A stretch of DNA of 53,504 bases from RGIG3009 sp045653425 (GCA_045653425.1 JAZOLU010000004.1:1-53504), one strand, 5' to 3'. Shown: positions 1 to 8,543, counted from the stretch's first letter. Translations and numbers: made by a program. The notes: generated by a model not told the origin, from the sequence alone.

Positions 1-1
1 A

Positions 2-141
2 GAAAACCAGGCATTTTACCCGTTTACGGGTAGCAGTGCGTGTGATGCGATGATAATGTTCGGTGCCCCTTTTAGGGGCTATGCCGGTATCAACCCCTTC
101 TAGGGGTTGTGCAAACCACCAGTTTACTGGTGGTTATGATT
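2..141 (-). repeat. Left copy of 140-bp four-hairpin repeat
   Basis: The 140 bases match 53365-53504 perfectly in reverse complement. Read away from the neighbouring gene (minus strand) it holds four separate hairpins: ACCACCAG/CTGGTGGT, CAACCCC/GGGGTTG, GCCCC/GGGGC and TACCCG/CGGGTA. Their loops are all of the form TAAA, TAGA(A) or TAAA(A). The stems differ in sequence while the loops stay alike. It lies directly downstream of the terminator of the Cys-rich gene. The window begins one base outside it, so its true outer boundary cannot be seen. Confidence 0.95.
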
Positions 142-154
142 ATACACAAAAAGA

Positions 155-182
155 GGCGGTCGGCAATTTCTTGCCGACCGCC
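155..182 (-). terminator. Intrinsic terminator of the Cys-rich gene
   Basis: A perfect 12-bp stem (GGCGGTCGGCAA / TTGCCGACCGCC) with a four-base loop is followed on the minus strand by TCTTTTTG. It sits 18 bases past the stop codon of the gene ending at 200. Confidence 0.9.
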
Positions 183-199
183 GAATGCATAAAAATCAA

Positions 200-994
200 T
201 TAGCAACCGCCGTGTTCCTCGCTCTTGGGCGGGAAAAACTCGTCAACGGGGAAGCACATCTTTTTAAAGATATCGCAAGGGTTTTCCGTGTTGGGGCAGC
301 ATTCCTTGGCGGGGATGCAGAAATCATAAATGGGCATCATCATTTGCACGTTGCGAATGAGTTGCACAATGGTGAAGATACCCAGCGATACCAACACCAG
401 TTTATCGGTGCCGGAATCCACAAAATTGCCGCCGAACTGTTCGCACACGCAAGCGGGAATGCAGGAAGCGGCACAGTCACACTTGCATCCGCAATCGCAT
501 TTTTCCACCAAACGGGCGGCCAGTACCACCGGCTCAGCAATTTGCACGTTGCACCGCGGCATATTGCGGGTGGGCATTTCCTGACGGTCGCGGTGGTCAG
601 GGCAAAATTCGCTGGCAAACACTTTTACGTTGCCTTCGCTGCCAAACAGAATCACTTTCTTTTGGAAGATGGCAATGCCTTTTACCGTGCAGCTGCCGGT
701 ACCGTGTCCGGAGTATACTTCCAGCGAAACGCAGAAGAAAAACGTTAAATCGCAGGAATAGTACCCGCGGTTGAACGGCAGAGTTTCCACGTCAATATAG
801 GTGCTCAGCACTTCCGCTTTTTTGGCACGAATGCTCACGGCGTGGTCAATCACCATTTGGTCGCGCTCGGTGAAAAACACGCGCAGGTCTTCCAAGCAAT
901 CTTTGTCCGAGCACGAGTCATATACTCGGCCGGCATCCACGCATACCGCTTCCTTACAGCCGTTGTTGGCCATATATCGGTTGTTTTCAGCCAT
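200..994 (-). CDS. Cys-rich protein of unknown function
   Basis: I do not recognise a characterised family. The 264-residue product starts MAENNRYMANNGCKE; this ATG is chosen because AGGAGG lies seven bases upstream, whereas the longer reading has no ribosome site. The N-terminal part carries scattered cysteines and the motif CSDKDCLEDL. A dense cysteine block (CDCGCKCDCAASC) lies around residues 163-180, followed by a hydrophobic stretch near residues 205-220. There is no signal peptide. Metal binding or disulfide crosslinking, as in a spore or cell-surface assembly, is conceivable, but nothing here proves it. It follows pcrA on the same strand after 88 bases that can fold over its ribosome site. 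Confidence 0.8.
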   Translation of the reverse strand: MAENNRYMANNGCKEAVCVDAGRVYDSCSDKDCLEDLRVFFTERDQMVIDHAVSIRAKKAEVLSTYIDVETLPFNRGYYSCDLTFFFCVSLEVYSGHGTGSCTVKGIAIFQKKVILFGSEGNVKVFASEFCPDHRDRQEMPTRNMPRCNVQIAEPVVLAARLVEKCDCGCKCDCAASCIPACVCEQFGGNFVDSGTDKLVLVSLGIFTIVQLIRNVQMMMPIYDFCIPAKECCPNTENPCDIFKKMCFPVDEFFPPKSEEHGGC

Positions 995-996
995 AA

Positions 997-1078
997 AAAA
1001 TCCTCCTATGTTACATGATAGGGCGCGCCCTCTCAAAAGGGATACCCTTCACTGTTATCCTATGCCATAGGAGGATTT
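997..1078 (-). promoter_or_regulatory. Stem that sequesters the ribosome site of the Cys-rich gene
   Basis: In the transcript running from pcrA into the Cys-rich gene, AAAATCCTCCTATG (1065-1078) pairs perfectly over 14 bases with CATAGGAGGATTTT (997-1010), which contains the downstream gene's AGGAGG. The enclosed segment has two more palindromes (AAGGG-TAT-CCCTT and AGGGCGCGCCCT). A competing local hairpin, TCCTATG-G-CATAGGA, uses the same anti-ribosome-site strand and would free the site. Two exclusive folds suggest translational control; that is inference from base pairing. Confidence 0.5.
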
Positions 1079-1082
1079 TGGT

Positions 1083-3518
1083 TCATATTTTGGTGAGTTT
1101 AGCAAAGGTAGCCATAATTTTTTTGACACCCACTTGCTCAAAGGCAATGGTGAGCAACAGGTCGTTGCCCATGGGCTGTACGGATTGAATACACCCATCG
1201 CCAAAGGTTTTGTGCCGCACGCAGTCGCCCGCTTGCCAACTGCCGACGGCACCCGCGGTGGGCTTAGCGGCCGAAGTGGTAATTCCGCCGCCAATGGTTT
1301 CGGCGCGGTCACGTCGGGGTACAGTGGTTTCCCCGCCAACGGTAACAGTGCGGCCAAATCCGGTGTTGGAGGTCCAACCGCCGGAACGATAAGTGGTAAA
1401 GGCGTCGCTGCGCGCCGATTCGTGTGATTCCAGCAAAGCGGACGGCATCTCCTGCAAAAAGCGGGAGGGACGGTTACGGGTGGTAGAGCCGTACAACATA
1501 CGGCTGCGTGCGCAGGTGATGTACAATTCCCGTTTGGCGCGGGTCAGTGCAACGTAACATAACCGACGGTCTTCCTCCAACTCCTCGGGGCGGAACATCG
1601 TTTGCATACCGGGGAAAATGTTATCCTCAAAGCCGGGCAAAAACACCACCGGAAATTCCAAACCCTTGGCGGCGTGCATTGTCATTAGCACCAGCGCATC
1701 GGCACCCGCATCGTAGTTGTCCACGTCGGTCATTAATGCGTTTTCTTCCAAAAAGCCGGACAACTGCGGCAGTTCATCCTCACTGTTTTCCTCAAACGTG
1801 CGAATGGAGGATGCCAATTCGTTTAAGTTATTCACCCGTTCTTCCTCGGCGGGCCCCGCCATTTGCCACATAGCCAAATAGCCGGTGACTTCCAGCATTT
1901 CGCGGTACAACAGGTGTAGGGACATATCCGGTTCCTGCGCTTTTTCACGCAACGTATCCATGGTTTTTATAAACGGTAAAATGCGAGAGGAAGCGCGGCC
2001 CAGTGCGGCGTATTCATCTGCACGGGACAACACCGCATACAGGGAAACGCCTTGCTCCTCTGCCAACACGGCGGCTTTGTCCAGCGTGGTATCGCCAATG
2101 CCGCGTTTGGGTTCGTTAATAATACGACGTAAACTAACACTGTCTTCCGGATTGTTTATCACCCTCAAGTAGGCAATGGCATCACGCACTTCTTTGGTAT
2201 CGTTAAAGCGATGCCCGCCTAAAATGCGGTAGGGGATACCGCTTTTAATTAACGAGCGTTCAATGGCGTTGGATTGCGCGTTGGCGCGATACAGTACCGC
2301 CATATCGCGGTAGTTGGCGCCGTCCGCCACTTTATCCAGCACGGTGCGGGCAATAAAACGCCCTTCCTCATCCTCGTTTTCCAGCGTGTGCAGTTGCAAC
2401 AAGTCGCCTTTGCCGTTTTCCGTCCACAGGGTTTTGGGCTTGCGGTTTGCATTATGAGCAATCACCGCGTTGGCGGCGTCCAGTATGTTCTGTGTGGAAC
2501 GGTAGTTCTGCTCCAATCGAATCACGGAACACGGCGCAAACTGCTCCTCAAAACTCAAAATATTTTCAATGGTAGCACCGCGGAACTTGTAAATACTTTG
2601 GTCATCGTCGCCCACCACGCACAGATTACGGCTTTTTTGCGCCAACAAGCTCACAAAACGATACTGCGCGTGGTTGGTGTCCTGATACTCATCAATCATC
2701 AAATAACGAAAACGGTTTTGGTATTTTTGCAGTACCGTCGGTTCGGTTTCAAATAACTCCACCGTGCGGGCGAGCAAATCGTCAAAATCCATAGCGTCGG
2801 CATCGCGCAGACGCTTTTGATACAGTGCGTAGCAATCCGCCACTTTTTTAAGCCGAAAATCGTTGCCGGCTTCAGCGGCAAATTCTTTGGGGGAGAGCAG
2901 ATTGTCTTTGGCACGGCTAATTTCGCTTAAAATGGCCTTGTGACCAATCACCTTTTCTTCCACGCCGAGCGATTTCATACACTCTTTCATCAAACGGCGA
3001 CTGTCGTCGGTGTCGTAAATGGTAAAGTGCGAGGAATACCCCAAAGCACCGCCATCTTGCCGCAGTACCCGCGCACAGAACGAGTGGAAGGTGCCCGCCA
3101 TCACTTGGCGGCCATCTTCGCCCAACATCGCTTCCAAACGGTCTTTTAGTTCACCTGCCGCCTTGTTGGTAAAGGTAATGGCCAAAATGCGCCACGGTGG
3201 GCAAGGGTCTACCGCACACAGAGCATCCAACGCACTGTCCGGCGGTAACATACCATCGGCATATTGCTGCAAGGTATCGGTGACGGTATCCTGCAAAAAC
3301 GGCGGAATTTCCGTGCTGTGGTAGGCGTTGCCGAACCGCACCAAATTGGCAATGCGGTTAACCAGCACGGTGGTTTTTCCGCTGCCGGCACCCGCCAAAA
3401 TCAACAGTGGACCTTCGGTGCGGAACACCGCTTCTCTTTGTGGGGCGTTCATACGCGAAAACACACGTTCCAGCACACGGCGGCGCAATGATAAATACAG
3501 CGACACATCCAATGCCAT
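1083..3518 (-). CDS. pcrA: ATP-dependent DNA helicase PcrA/UvrD
   Basis: Superfamily 1A 3'-5' DNA helicase used in repair, plasmid replication and removal of obstacles from forks. The N-terminal half shows MNAPQREAV (Q-motif region), Walker A AGAGSGKTT near residue 45, and the Walker B/DEAD-like DEYQDT. The C-terminal half holds YVALTRAK, typical of motif VI. The last 50 residues (WQAGDCVRHKTFGDG) form the Tudor-like tail found in Gram-positive PcrA, which contacts RNA polymerase in Bacillus. At 811 residues it is slightly longer than usual, partly from about 22 extra N-terminal residues. The first ATG is kept because AGGAGG precedes it at good spacing. Confidence 0.96.
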   Translation of the reverse strand: MALDVSLYLSLRRRVLERVFSRMNAPQREAVFRTEGPLLILAGAGSGKTTVLVNRIANLVRFGNAYHSTEIPPFLQDTVTDTLQQYADGMLPPDSALDALCAVDPCPPWRILAITFTNKAAGELKDRLEAMLGEDGRQVMAGTFHSFCARVLRQDGGALGYSSHFTIYDTDDSRRLMKECMKSLGVEEKVIGHKAILSEISRAKDNLLSPKEFAAEAGNDFRLKKVADCYALYQKRLRDADAMDFDDLLARTVELFETEPTVLQKYQNRFRYLMIDEYQDTNHAQYRFVSLLAQKSRNLCVVGDDDQSIYKFRGATIENILSFEEQFAPCSVIRLEQNYRSTQNILDAANAVIAHNANRKPKTLWTENGKGDLLQLHTLENEDEEGRFIARTVLDKVADGANYRDMAVLYRANAQSNAIERSLIKSGIPYRILGGHRFNDTKEVRDAIAYLRVINNPEDSVSLRRIINEPKRGIGDTTLDKAAVLAEEQGVSLYAVLSRADEYAALGRASSRILPFIKTMDTLREKAQEPDMSLHLLYREMLEVTGYLAMWQMAGPAEEERVNNLNELASSIRTFEENSEDELPQLSGFLEENALMTDVDNYDAGADALVLMTMHAAKGLEFPVVFLPGFEDNIFPGMQTMFRPEELEEDRRLCYVALTRAKRELYITCARSRMLYGSTTRNRPSRFLQEMPSALLESHESARSDAFTTYRSGGWTSNTGFGRTVTVGGETTVPRRDRAETIGGGITTSAAKPTAGAVGSWQAGDCVRHKTFGDGCIQSVQPMGNDLLLTIAFEQVGVKKIMATFAKLTKI

Positions 3519-3531
3519 AATTTAACCTCCT

Positions 3532-3562
3532 AAAAAGGGCGGGGAAAGCCGTTCCCCGCCCC
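3532..3562 (-). terminator. Intrinsic terminator after oadB
   Basis: GGGCGGGGAA / TTCCCCGCCC form a 10-bp stem with a five-base loop; on the minus strand it is followed by TTTTT. It lies between the oadB stop and the pcrA ribosome site. Confidence 0.85.
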
Positions 3563-3577
3563 GAAAAAACAAGGGTA

Positions 3578-4876
3578 TTAACCGAACAACGTAAGCAACA
3601 CACCGGCTGCCACGGCAGAACCGATAACACCGGCCACATTGGGCCCCATAGCGTGCATGAGCAAGAAGTTGGAAGGATTCTCGCTCTGACCCACTTTTTG
3701 GGATACCCGCGCGGCCATTGGCACGGCAGACACACCGGCAGAACCAATAAGCGGATTGACCTTGCCGCCGGTGAGCACGTACATGAGTTTGCCAAGCAAC
3801 ACACCGCCCGCAGTACCCATAGCAAAGGCAATCAACCCCAAACAAATGATAAGAATGGTTTTGGGTTGCAGGAACGTGTGTGCGTTGGCGGTAGCGCCCA
3901 CGGTAACGCCCAACAGAATGGTGATGATATTCATCAGTTCATTTTGTGCGGTTTTGGTAAGCCGTTCCACCACGCCGCTTTCACGGAACAAGTTGCCCAA
4001 CATTAACATACCAATAAGCGGTGCGGCGCTGGGGAGCAACAACACGCAAATGGCGGTAACAAAAATGGGGAACAGGATTTTTTCGGTTTTAGAAACGGTG
4101 CGCAACTGCGTCATCACCACAGCGCGTTCCTTTTTGGTGGTTAACGCCTTCATAATGGGCGGCTGAATAATCGGCACCAGTGCCATATACGAATACGCGG
4201 CAACCGCGATAGCACCCAACAGGTGCGGTGCCAACTTAGAGGTGAGGTAAATGGCGGTGGGTCCGTCTGCGCCACCGATGATGGCAATGGAAGCGGCCTC
4301 TTGCTGCGTAAACAGAATGTTCCATTCCTCCGCAAACGGCAACAAGCCCAACGCGCGTGCACCAAAAAAGGTAACAAAGATACCCATCTGTGCCGCCGCG
4401 CCCAACAAGAAACTTTTGGGGTTGGAAAGCAAGGGGCCAAAATCGGTCATACAACCAATGCCCAGGAAGATGAGCGGCGGGTAAATACCAAACTTAACGC
4501 CCTGGTACAAATACCAAAACAACCCGCCTTGCTCAAAATGTTGCCAGTACAAAACGCCGTTGGCATCCTCAAAAATGGGGTAATTTTGCGCCATAATGCC
4601 TTGTGCGTACTGCTGCAATTCCTCTGCCGTGAGCGGTATCAGCGAATTTTGCTGCGGGTCCATAATACCCGAAAGAGGAAGATTTACCAACAACATACCA
4701 AAGGCGATGGGGAGGAGCAGCAACGGCTCGTACCCTTTTTTTACTGCTAAGTAAATCAGCACACAGGCAATGCCAATCATAATTAAGTTTTTCCAGCCGC
4801 CCGCTTCAAAGTTAAACAAACGGTTAAAACCGGATTCTGCCCAAATTTGGGCTATCGCTTCCCATAATGCGCTCAT
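3578..4876 (-). CDS. Na+-translocating decarboxylase beta subunit (OadB/GcdB/MmdB family)
   Basis: Polytopic membrane subunit that couples decarboxylation of a carboxybiotin intermediate to Na+ export. The 432-residue protein is strongly hydrophobic throughout. It contains the family signature GGADGPTAIY near residue 200, whose aspartate is needed for Na+ transport in Klebsiella OadB, and a second conserved stretch, GSAGVSAVPMAARV, near the C-terminus. AAGGAG precedes the ATG. The gamma-like subunit lies 24 bases upstream on the same strand. Sequence alone cannot say whether the substrate is oxaloacetate, methylmalonyl-CoA or glutaconyl-CoA, because the carboxyltransferase subunit is not in this window. 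Confidence 0.93.
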   Translation of the reverse strand: MSALWEAIAQIWAESGFNRLFNFEAGGWKNLIMIGIACVLIYLAVKKGYEPLLLLPIAFGMLLVNLPLSGIMDPQQNSLIPLTAEELQQYAQGIMAQNYPIFEDANGVLYWQHFEQGGLFWYLYQGVKFGIYPPLIFLGIGCMTDFGPLLSNPKSFLLGAAAQMGIFVTFFGARALGLLPFAEEWNILFTQQEAASIAIIGGADGPTAIYLTSKLAPHLLGAIAVAAYSYMALVPIIQPPIMKALTTKKERAVVMTQLRTVSKTEKILFPIFVTAICVLLLPSAAPLIGMLMLGNLFRESGVVERLTKTAQNELMNIITILLGVTVGATANAHTFLQPKTILIICLGLIAFAMGTAGGVLLGKLMYVLTGGKVNPLIGSAGVSAVPMAARVSQKVGQSENPSNFLLMHAMGPNVAGVIGSAVAAGVLLTLFG

Positions 4877-4900
4877 TGGCTTAACTCTCCTTAAAAGTCC

Positions 4901-5281
4901 TTAAAAAGGGTGTGTATTTTCCGCAATGCCCGCAGCAGCCCAGACAGGACGCGCGCCCTTTTGGCGAGCGGGACTGATACGGCGCACCGTGTAACGGGTA
5001 GTGCCGTCCGACATAGCGGCAATGGCCGCGGCAATAACGGCCACAACCTCATCCGGAACTCCCGCCTCCACCACAGGTGCCGCGGGAGGAGGGGCGGGGA
5101 TAGACACGGCGGTTGCGGGAACGGGTGCTTTACTTTTGCCGCCGGCGCGGTTAACCACACCAAACAACCAAAACACAAACGTGAGCACCGCTAACGCGGC
5201 GAATACCACTACCAGGCCGATAAGCACCGTCATACCGGCATCGCCCAGCAGATTTTGAGTGGCAAGTAACAAAGAATGCAT
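4901..5281 (-). CDS. Na+-pump decarboxylase gamma subunit (OadG family)
   Basis: A 126-residue protein with one N-terminal membrane segment (about residues 16-40, rich in V, L, F), a Pro/Ala-rich flexible linker (about 53-75) and a short cytosolic tail ending GIAENTHPF. This layout is the OadG plan: an anchor that holds the carboxyltransferase to the beta subunit. The tail has a conserved-looking VAVIAAAIAAM segment, seen in OadG-like proteins of Clostridia. GGAG precedes the ATG. It is the first gene of a two-gene unit with oadB and has its own promoter. Confidence 0.85.
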   Translation of the reverse strand: MHSLLLATQNLLGDAGMTVLIGLVVVFAALAVLTFVFWLFGVVNRAGGKSKAPVPATAVSIPAPPPAAPVVEAGVPDEVVAVIAAAIAAMSDGTTRYTVRRISPARQKGARPVWAAAGIAENTHPF

Positions 5282-5350
5282 AGTAAAACTCCGTTTCTGA
5301 AATTGGATGAGGGGGAAACCCTATAAACACCCATTTTATATTTCAAGTAT

Positions 5351-5379
5351 AGTATACCGCAACGGGCGCAACTTTTCAA
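5351..5379 (-). promoter_or_regulatory. Promoter of the oadG-oadB unit
   Basis: On the minus strand TTGAAA and TATACT are separated by exactly 17 bases, about 70 bases upstream of the oadG start. Typical housekeeping sigma promoter. Confidence 0.75.
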
Positions 5380-5418
5380 TCGTTTAAGCAAAAAATTCCA
5401 TAGTTTTGGACGAAAAAA

Positions 5419-5447
5419 TTGAAATTGCGTACAACATCTGTTATAAT
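5419..5447 (+). promoter_or_regulatory. Promoter of the phosphomutase gene
   Basis: TTGAAA-N17-TATAAT, ending 22 bases before the ATG at 5470. It diverges from the oadG promoter 40 bases away. Confidence 0.8.
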
Positions 5448-5469
5448 AAATGACAAAGGAGTGCTGGGT

Positions 5470-6684
5470 ATGAAATACGTTGTGCTATTATGTGACGGTA
5501 TGGCAGATTTGCCGTGCGAGGTTTTGAACGGGAAAACCCCTATGGAGGCAGCGCACAAACCGTGTATGGACGCGCTGGCGGCACGTTCGGAACTGGGTAT
5601 GGCGGTTACCGTGCCGGCGGGTCTGTCGCCCGGCAGTGACGTGGCGAATTTGTCGGTGCTGGGATATCGTCCGGCAGACTGTTACACCGGTCGTTCACCG
5701 CTGGAAGCGGCAAACATCGGCATTGACTTGGCGGACGACGATGTGGCGATTCGTTGCAATTTGGTAACGTTATCCGACGAGGAAGCGTACGGCGATAAAC
5801 GAATGGTAGATTATTGTGCCGGCGATATTCATACCGAGCAAGCAGACGAGATTATCCGCACGGTACAGGAGGTGCTGGGTGGCGGCGAGTTTGATTTTTA
5901 CACCGGAACGGCGTATCGGCACTGTTTGGTGTGGCACGGCGGCAAAACCGCCATTGGCAAGTTAACACCACCGCACGATATTTCGGGTCAAGTGGTGGGC
6001 GAACACTTGCCGAGCCATCCTGCCGCGGCACCCTTGCTGGATTTAATGCGCCGCAGTGCCGATTTGCTGGCGCAACATCCGGTGAACGTCACGCGACGCG
6101 CGGCGGGACAAAATCCCGCCAATTCCATTTGGTTGTGGGGTCATGGCAAACGCCCGCAGTTGCCGGATTTTGAGCAACGGTTTGGCGTGAAAGGTGCGAT
6201 GGTTTCTGCCGTGGATTTGCTGAAAGGCATTGCCCGACTGAATGGGATGCGTGTGTGTGAGGTGGAGGGTGCCACCGGCTATTTGGACACCAACTTTGTG
6301 GGTAAGCGTGAGGCGGCGGTGGCCGCCCTGCGCGACGGGTGCGATATGGTGTATATCCATCTGGAAGCACCCGACGAATGTGGGCATCGCGGCGAAACAC
6401 AAAACAAGGTGCGTGCCATTGAGGAAATTGACCGTCAGGTGCTGGCACCGCTATTAGAGGAATTGCGTGGTATAGACGAGGTATCGCTGCTGATAATGCC
6501 CGACCATCCCACGCCGCTTAGCAGTAAAACACATTCATCCGCACCGGTGCCGTATTTGCTTTATCGCAGTACAGTGGCAAGCGGGTGCGGCGCGGCACGG
6601 TTTACCGAGGCCACGGCTGCGGCTACCGGTGTAATGGTGGCGGAAGCATCGGATTTGATGGGTCGTTTACTATCGGCAAAATAA
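5470..6684 (+). CDS. apgM: Cofactor-independent phosphoglycerate mutase, archaeal type
   Basis: Alkaline-phosphatase superfamily enzyme of the archaeal-type iPGM group, about 404 residues as expected. Visible markers are the N-terminal metal site LLCDGMADLP, PGSDVANLSVLGY with the likely nucleophile Ser, TGRSPLEAA, and C-terminal metal ligands in APDECGHRGE and MPDHPTP. It probably interconverts 3- and 2-phosphoglycerate. Bacterial members of this family have also been proposed as homoserine kinases, but no threonine genes are nearby. The start at MKYVV is supported by AAGGAG; an upstream in-frame ATG would overlap the promoter. Confidence 0.88.
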   Translation: MKYVVLLCDGMADLPCEVLNGKTPMEAAHKPCMDALAARSELGMAVTVPAGLSPGSDVANLSVLGYRPADCYTGRSPLEAANIGIDLADDDVAIRCNLVTLSDEEAYGDKRMVDYCAGDIHTEQADEIIRTVQEVLGGGEFDFYTGTAYRHCLVWHGGKTAIGKLTPPHDISGQVVGEHLPSHPAAAPLLDLMRRSADLLAQHPVNVTRRAAGQNPANSIWLWGHGKRPQLPDFEQRFGVKGAMVSAVDLLKGIARLNGMRVCEVEGATGYLDTNFVGKREAAVAALRDGCDMVYIHLEAPDECGHRGETQNKVRAIEEIDRQVLAPLLEELRGIDEVSLLIMPDHPTPLSSKTHSSAPVPYLLYRSTVASGCGAARFTEATAAATGVMVAEASDLMGRLLSAK

Positions 6685-6690
6685 TCACCA

Positions 6691-6721
6691 ACGGGCGGCG
6701 CGTGTGCGCCGCCCGTTTTTA
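6691..6721 (+). terminator. Intrinsic terminator of apgM
   Basis: ACGGGCGGCGC / GCGCCGCCCGT, 11-bp stem with loop GTGT, running into TTTTTA on the plus strand. Confidence 0.9.
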
Positions 6722-6724
6722 TAG

Positions 6725-6772
6725 TGCAAAGAAAAACTCCGGTGTGTACCACACGGCACACACCGGAGTTTT
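6725..6772 (-). terminator. Intrinsic terminator of the hydrogenase operon
   Basis: A perfect 15-bp stem (AAAACTCCGGTGTGT / ACACACCGGAGTTTT) with a 10-base loop; the minus strand continues TTCTTTGC. It lies just after the hydA stop and back to back with the apgM terminator. Confidence 0.88.
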
Positions 6773-6780
6773 ATTGTGGA

Positions 6781-8526
6781 TTACTGAAATTTCTTGCGTG
6801 CAACGTAGGTGGTGTGCAGGCAATGATGTGCCTTGTGACCGCCAATACCGTCGTCAAAGAAATCCTCATACAACTTTTTAACAACGGGGGACTCGTGCGA
6901 CTTACGCAGGGTCATACCCGCATCTTGGTCGTACAGAGCTTTGGCGCGGAGTGCCTTCAAATCCGTGAAGTTGCGCACGGAAGCCGGCTGAATGGGCTGG
7001 CCACCGCCGTTAATACAACCGCCGGGGCAGCACATAATTTCCACAAAGTGCCACGGTGCCGTACCGTTTTGAATCATCGTCATTACATAGTTGGCACTGG
7101 CAATGCCGCTGGCAACGGCAACCTTAATTTCGGTGCCGGCAATGGTGTAGGTAGCCTCTTTCAGGCCATCCATACCGCGCACTTCCTTAAAGTCCACCGC
7201 TTTGTTGTCTTTGCCGGTCAACCAGTCGTTAGCGGTACGCAGAGCGGCTTCCATAACGCCGCCGGTTGCACCGAAGATCACGGCCGCGCCGGTGTCTTCG
7301 CCCAACGGTGCATCAAACTCTTCGTCCGGCAACATATCAAACTTGAGACCCGCACGGTCAATCATACGCGCCAATTCGCGGGTGGTGATAACGGCATCTA
7401 CATCTGCCACACCGGCAGCGTTTTCGTTGTCGCGGCCGATTTCAAATTTCTTGGCGGTGCAAGGCATTACCGAAACGTGGTAAATATCCTTAGCGTCAAT
7501 GCCCATTTTTTGCGCGTAGTACGTTTTAATAACCGCACCCGTCATTTGCTGGGGCGATTTGCAGGAGGACAAGTGCGCCAGCTGGTCCGGATAGTAGTAT
7601 TCCGCAAACTTAACCCAACCGGGTGAGCAGGACGTAATCATCGGCAAAACGCCCTTGTTTTGTACGCGCTCAACAAATTCGTGCGCTTCCTCCACAATGG
7701 TGAGGTCGGCACCGAAGTTGGTGTCGAACACCTTGCTGAAGCCCAAACGACGCAGAGCCGCAACCATTTTGCCTTCCACATTGGTGCCTACCGGCAGACC
7801 AAATGCTTCGCCCAGCGTGGCACGAATGGTGGGAGCGGTGCTGACCACCACGTGTTTGTTGGGGTCGGCCAACGCCGCCCATACGTCGGCGGTGCTGTCC
7901 TTATCCGTTAAAGCACCGGTGGGGCAAACCACAACACACTGACCGCAGGATACGCAGGGAACATCCGCCAGCGGCTTTTCAAACGCGCAGGCAATGTGCG
8001 TGTCAATACCACGGTCGTTTGCACCGATAACCGACACAAACTGTTGCTGGCAGGCGGCCACGCAACGGCGGCACAGAATACACTTGTTGTTATCACGTAC
8101 CAGGTGGGCAACAGAGGTGTCCAACTCGTACTTCGGCGAAGCACCATCGTACTTGCCGCTGTCCTCTACACCATAGTCTTTGCAGAGTTTTTGCAATTCG
8201 CAGTCGTTGGAGCGTACGCAAGATAAGCAGCGTTTGTCGTGCGTGGAGAGAATGAGTTCCAGCGTGGTTTTGCGCGCTTTTTGCACACGTGCGGTGTTGG
8301 TTTGAATTTCCATTCCCTCGGCCACGGGGTATACGCAAGCCGTAACCAAGCCGCGAGCACCGGTGGCTTCTACCATACAAATGCGGCAGGCACCGATTTC
8401 GTTAATTTCTTTCAGATAGCACAACGTGGGAATCTCCACGCCGGCTTGACGGGCGGCCTCCAAAATGGTGGAGCCCTTCGGAACACTGACGGCGATGCCG
8501 TTCACTTTGACATTAACCATATCCAT
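6781..8526 (-). CDS. hydA: [FeFe] hydrogenase catalytic subunit, NADH-dependent type (HydA)
   Basis: Produces or consumes H2 at the H-cluster within a HydABC complex that exchanges electrons with NADH and ferredoxin. Order of domains: N-terminal [2Fe-2S] domain with CRIC; a HxxxCxxC-type cluster (HDKRCLSC); two [4Fe-4S] motifs (CILCRRCVAAC, CVSCGQCVVVCP); then the H-cluster motifs TSCSPGW, MPCTAKKFE and CCPGGCINGGG; and a small-subunit-like tail (HHCLHTTY). At 581 residues it matches bifurcating-type HydA. The start MDMVNVKVNG is chosen because GGAG lies nine bases before this ATG; the upstream ATG abuts the ribosome site. It is the last gene of the operon, 17 bases after hydB. Confidence 0.95.
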   Translation of the reverse strand: MDMVNVKVNGIAVSVPKGSTILEAARQAGVEIPTLCYLKEINEIGACRICMVEATGARGLVTACVYPVAEGMEIQTNTARVQKARKTTLELILSTHDKRCLSCVRSNDCELQKLCKDYGVEDSGKYDGASPKYELDTSVAHLVRDNNKCILCRRCVAACQQQFVSVIGANDRGIDTHIACAFEKPLADVPCVSCGQCVVVCPTGALTDKDSTADVWAALADPNKHVVVSTAPTIRATLGEAFGLPVGTNVEGKMVAALRRLGFSKVFDTNFGADLTIVEEAHEFVERVQNKGVLPMITSCSPGWVKFAEYYYPDQLAHLSSCKSPQQMTGAVIKTYYAQKMGIDAKDIYHVSVMPCTAKKFEIGRDNENAAGVADVDAVITTRELARMIDRAGLKFDMLPDEEFDAPLGEDTGAAVIFGATGGVMEAALRTANDWLTGKDNKAVDFKEVRGMDGLKEATYTIAGTEIKVAVASGIASANYVMTMIQNGTAPWHFVEIMCCPGGCINGGGQPIQPASVRNFTDLKALRAKALYDQDAGMTLRKSHESPVVKKLYEDFFDDGIGGHKAHHCLHTTYVARKKFQ

Positions 8527-8543
8527 ATTGGGCATCTCCTTCC

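Noticed and set aside
2..141. CRISPR array at the window ends
   Set aside because: The hairpins have different sequences, there is no repeated unit with regular spacers and no cas gene.
1013..1082. Plus-strand ribosome site TAGGAGGATTTTGG near 1066-1079 as the start of a plus-strand gene
   Set aside because: No credible coding frame follows on the plus strand; the sequence is explained by the inverted repeat with the ribosome site of the minus-strand gene.
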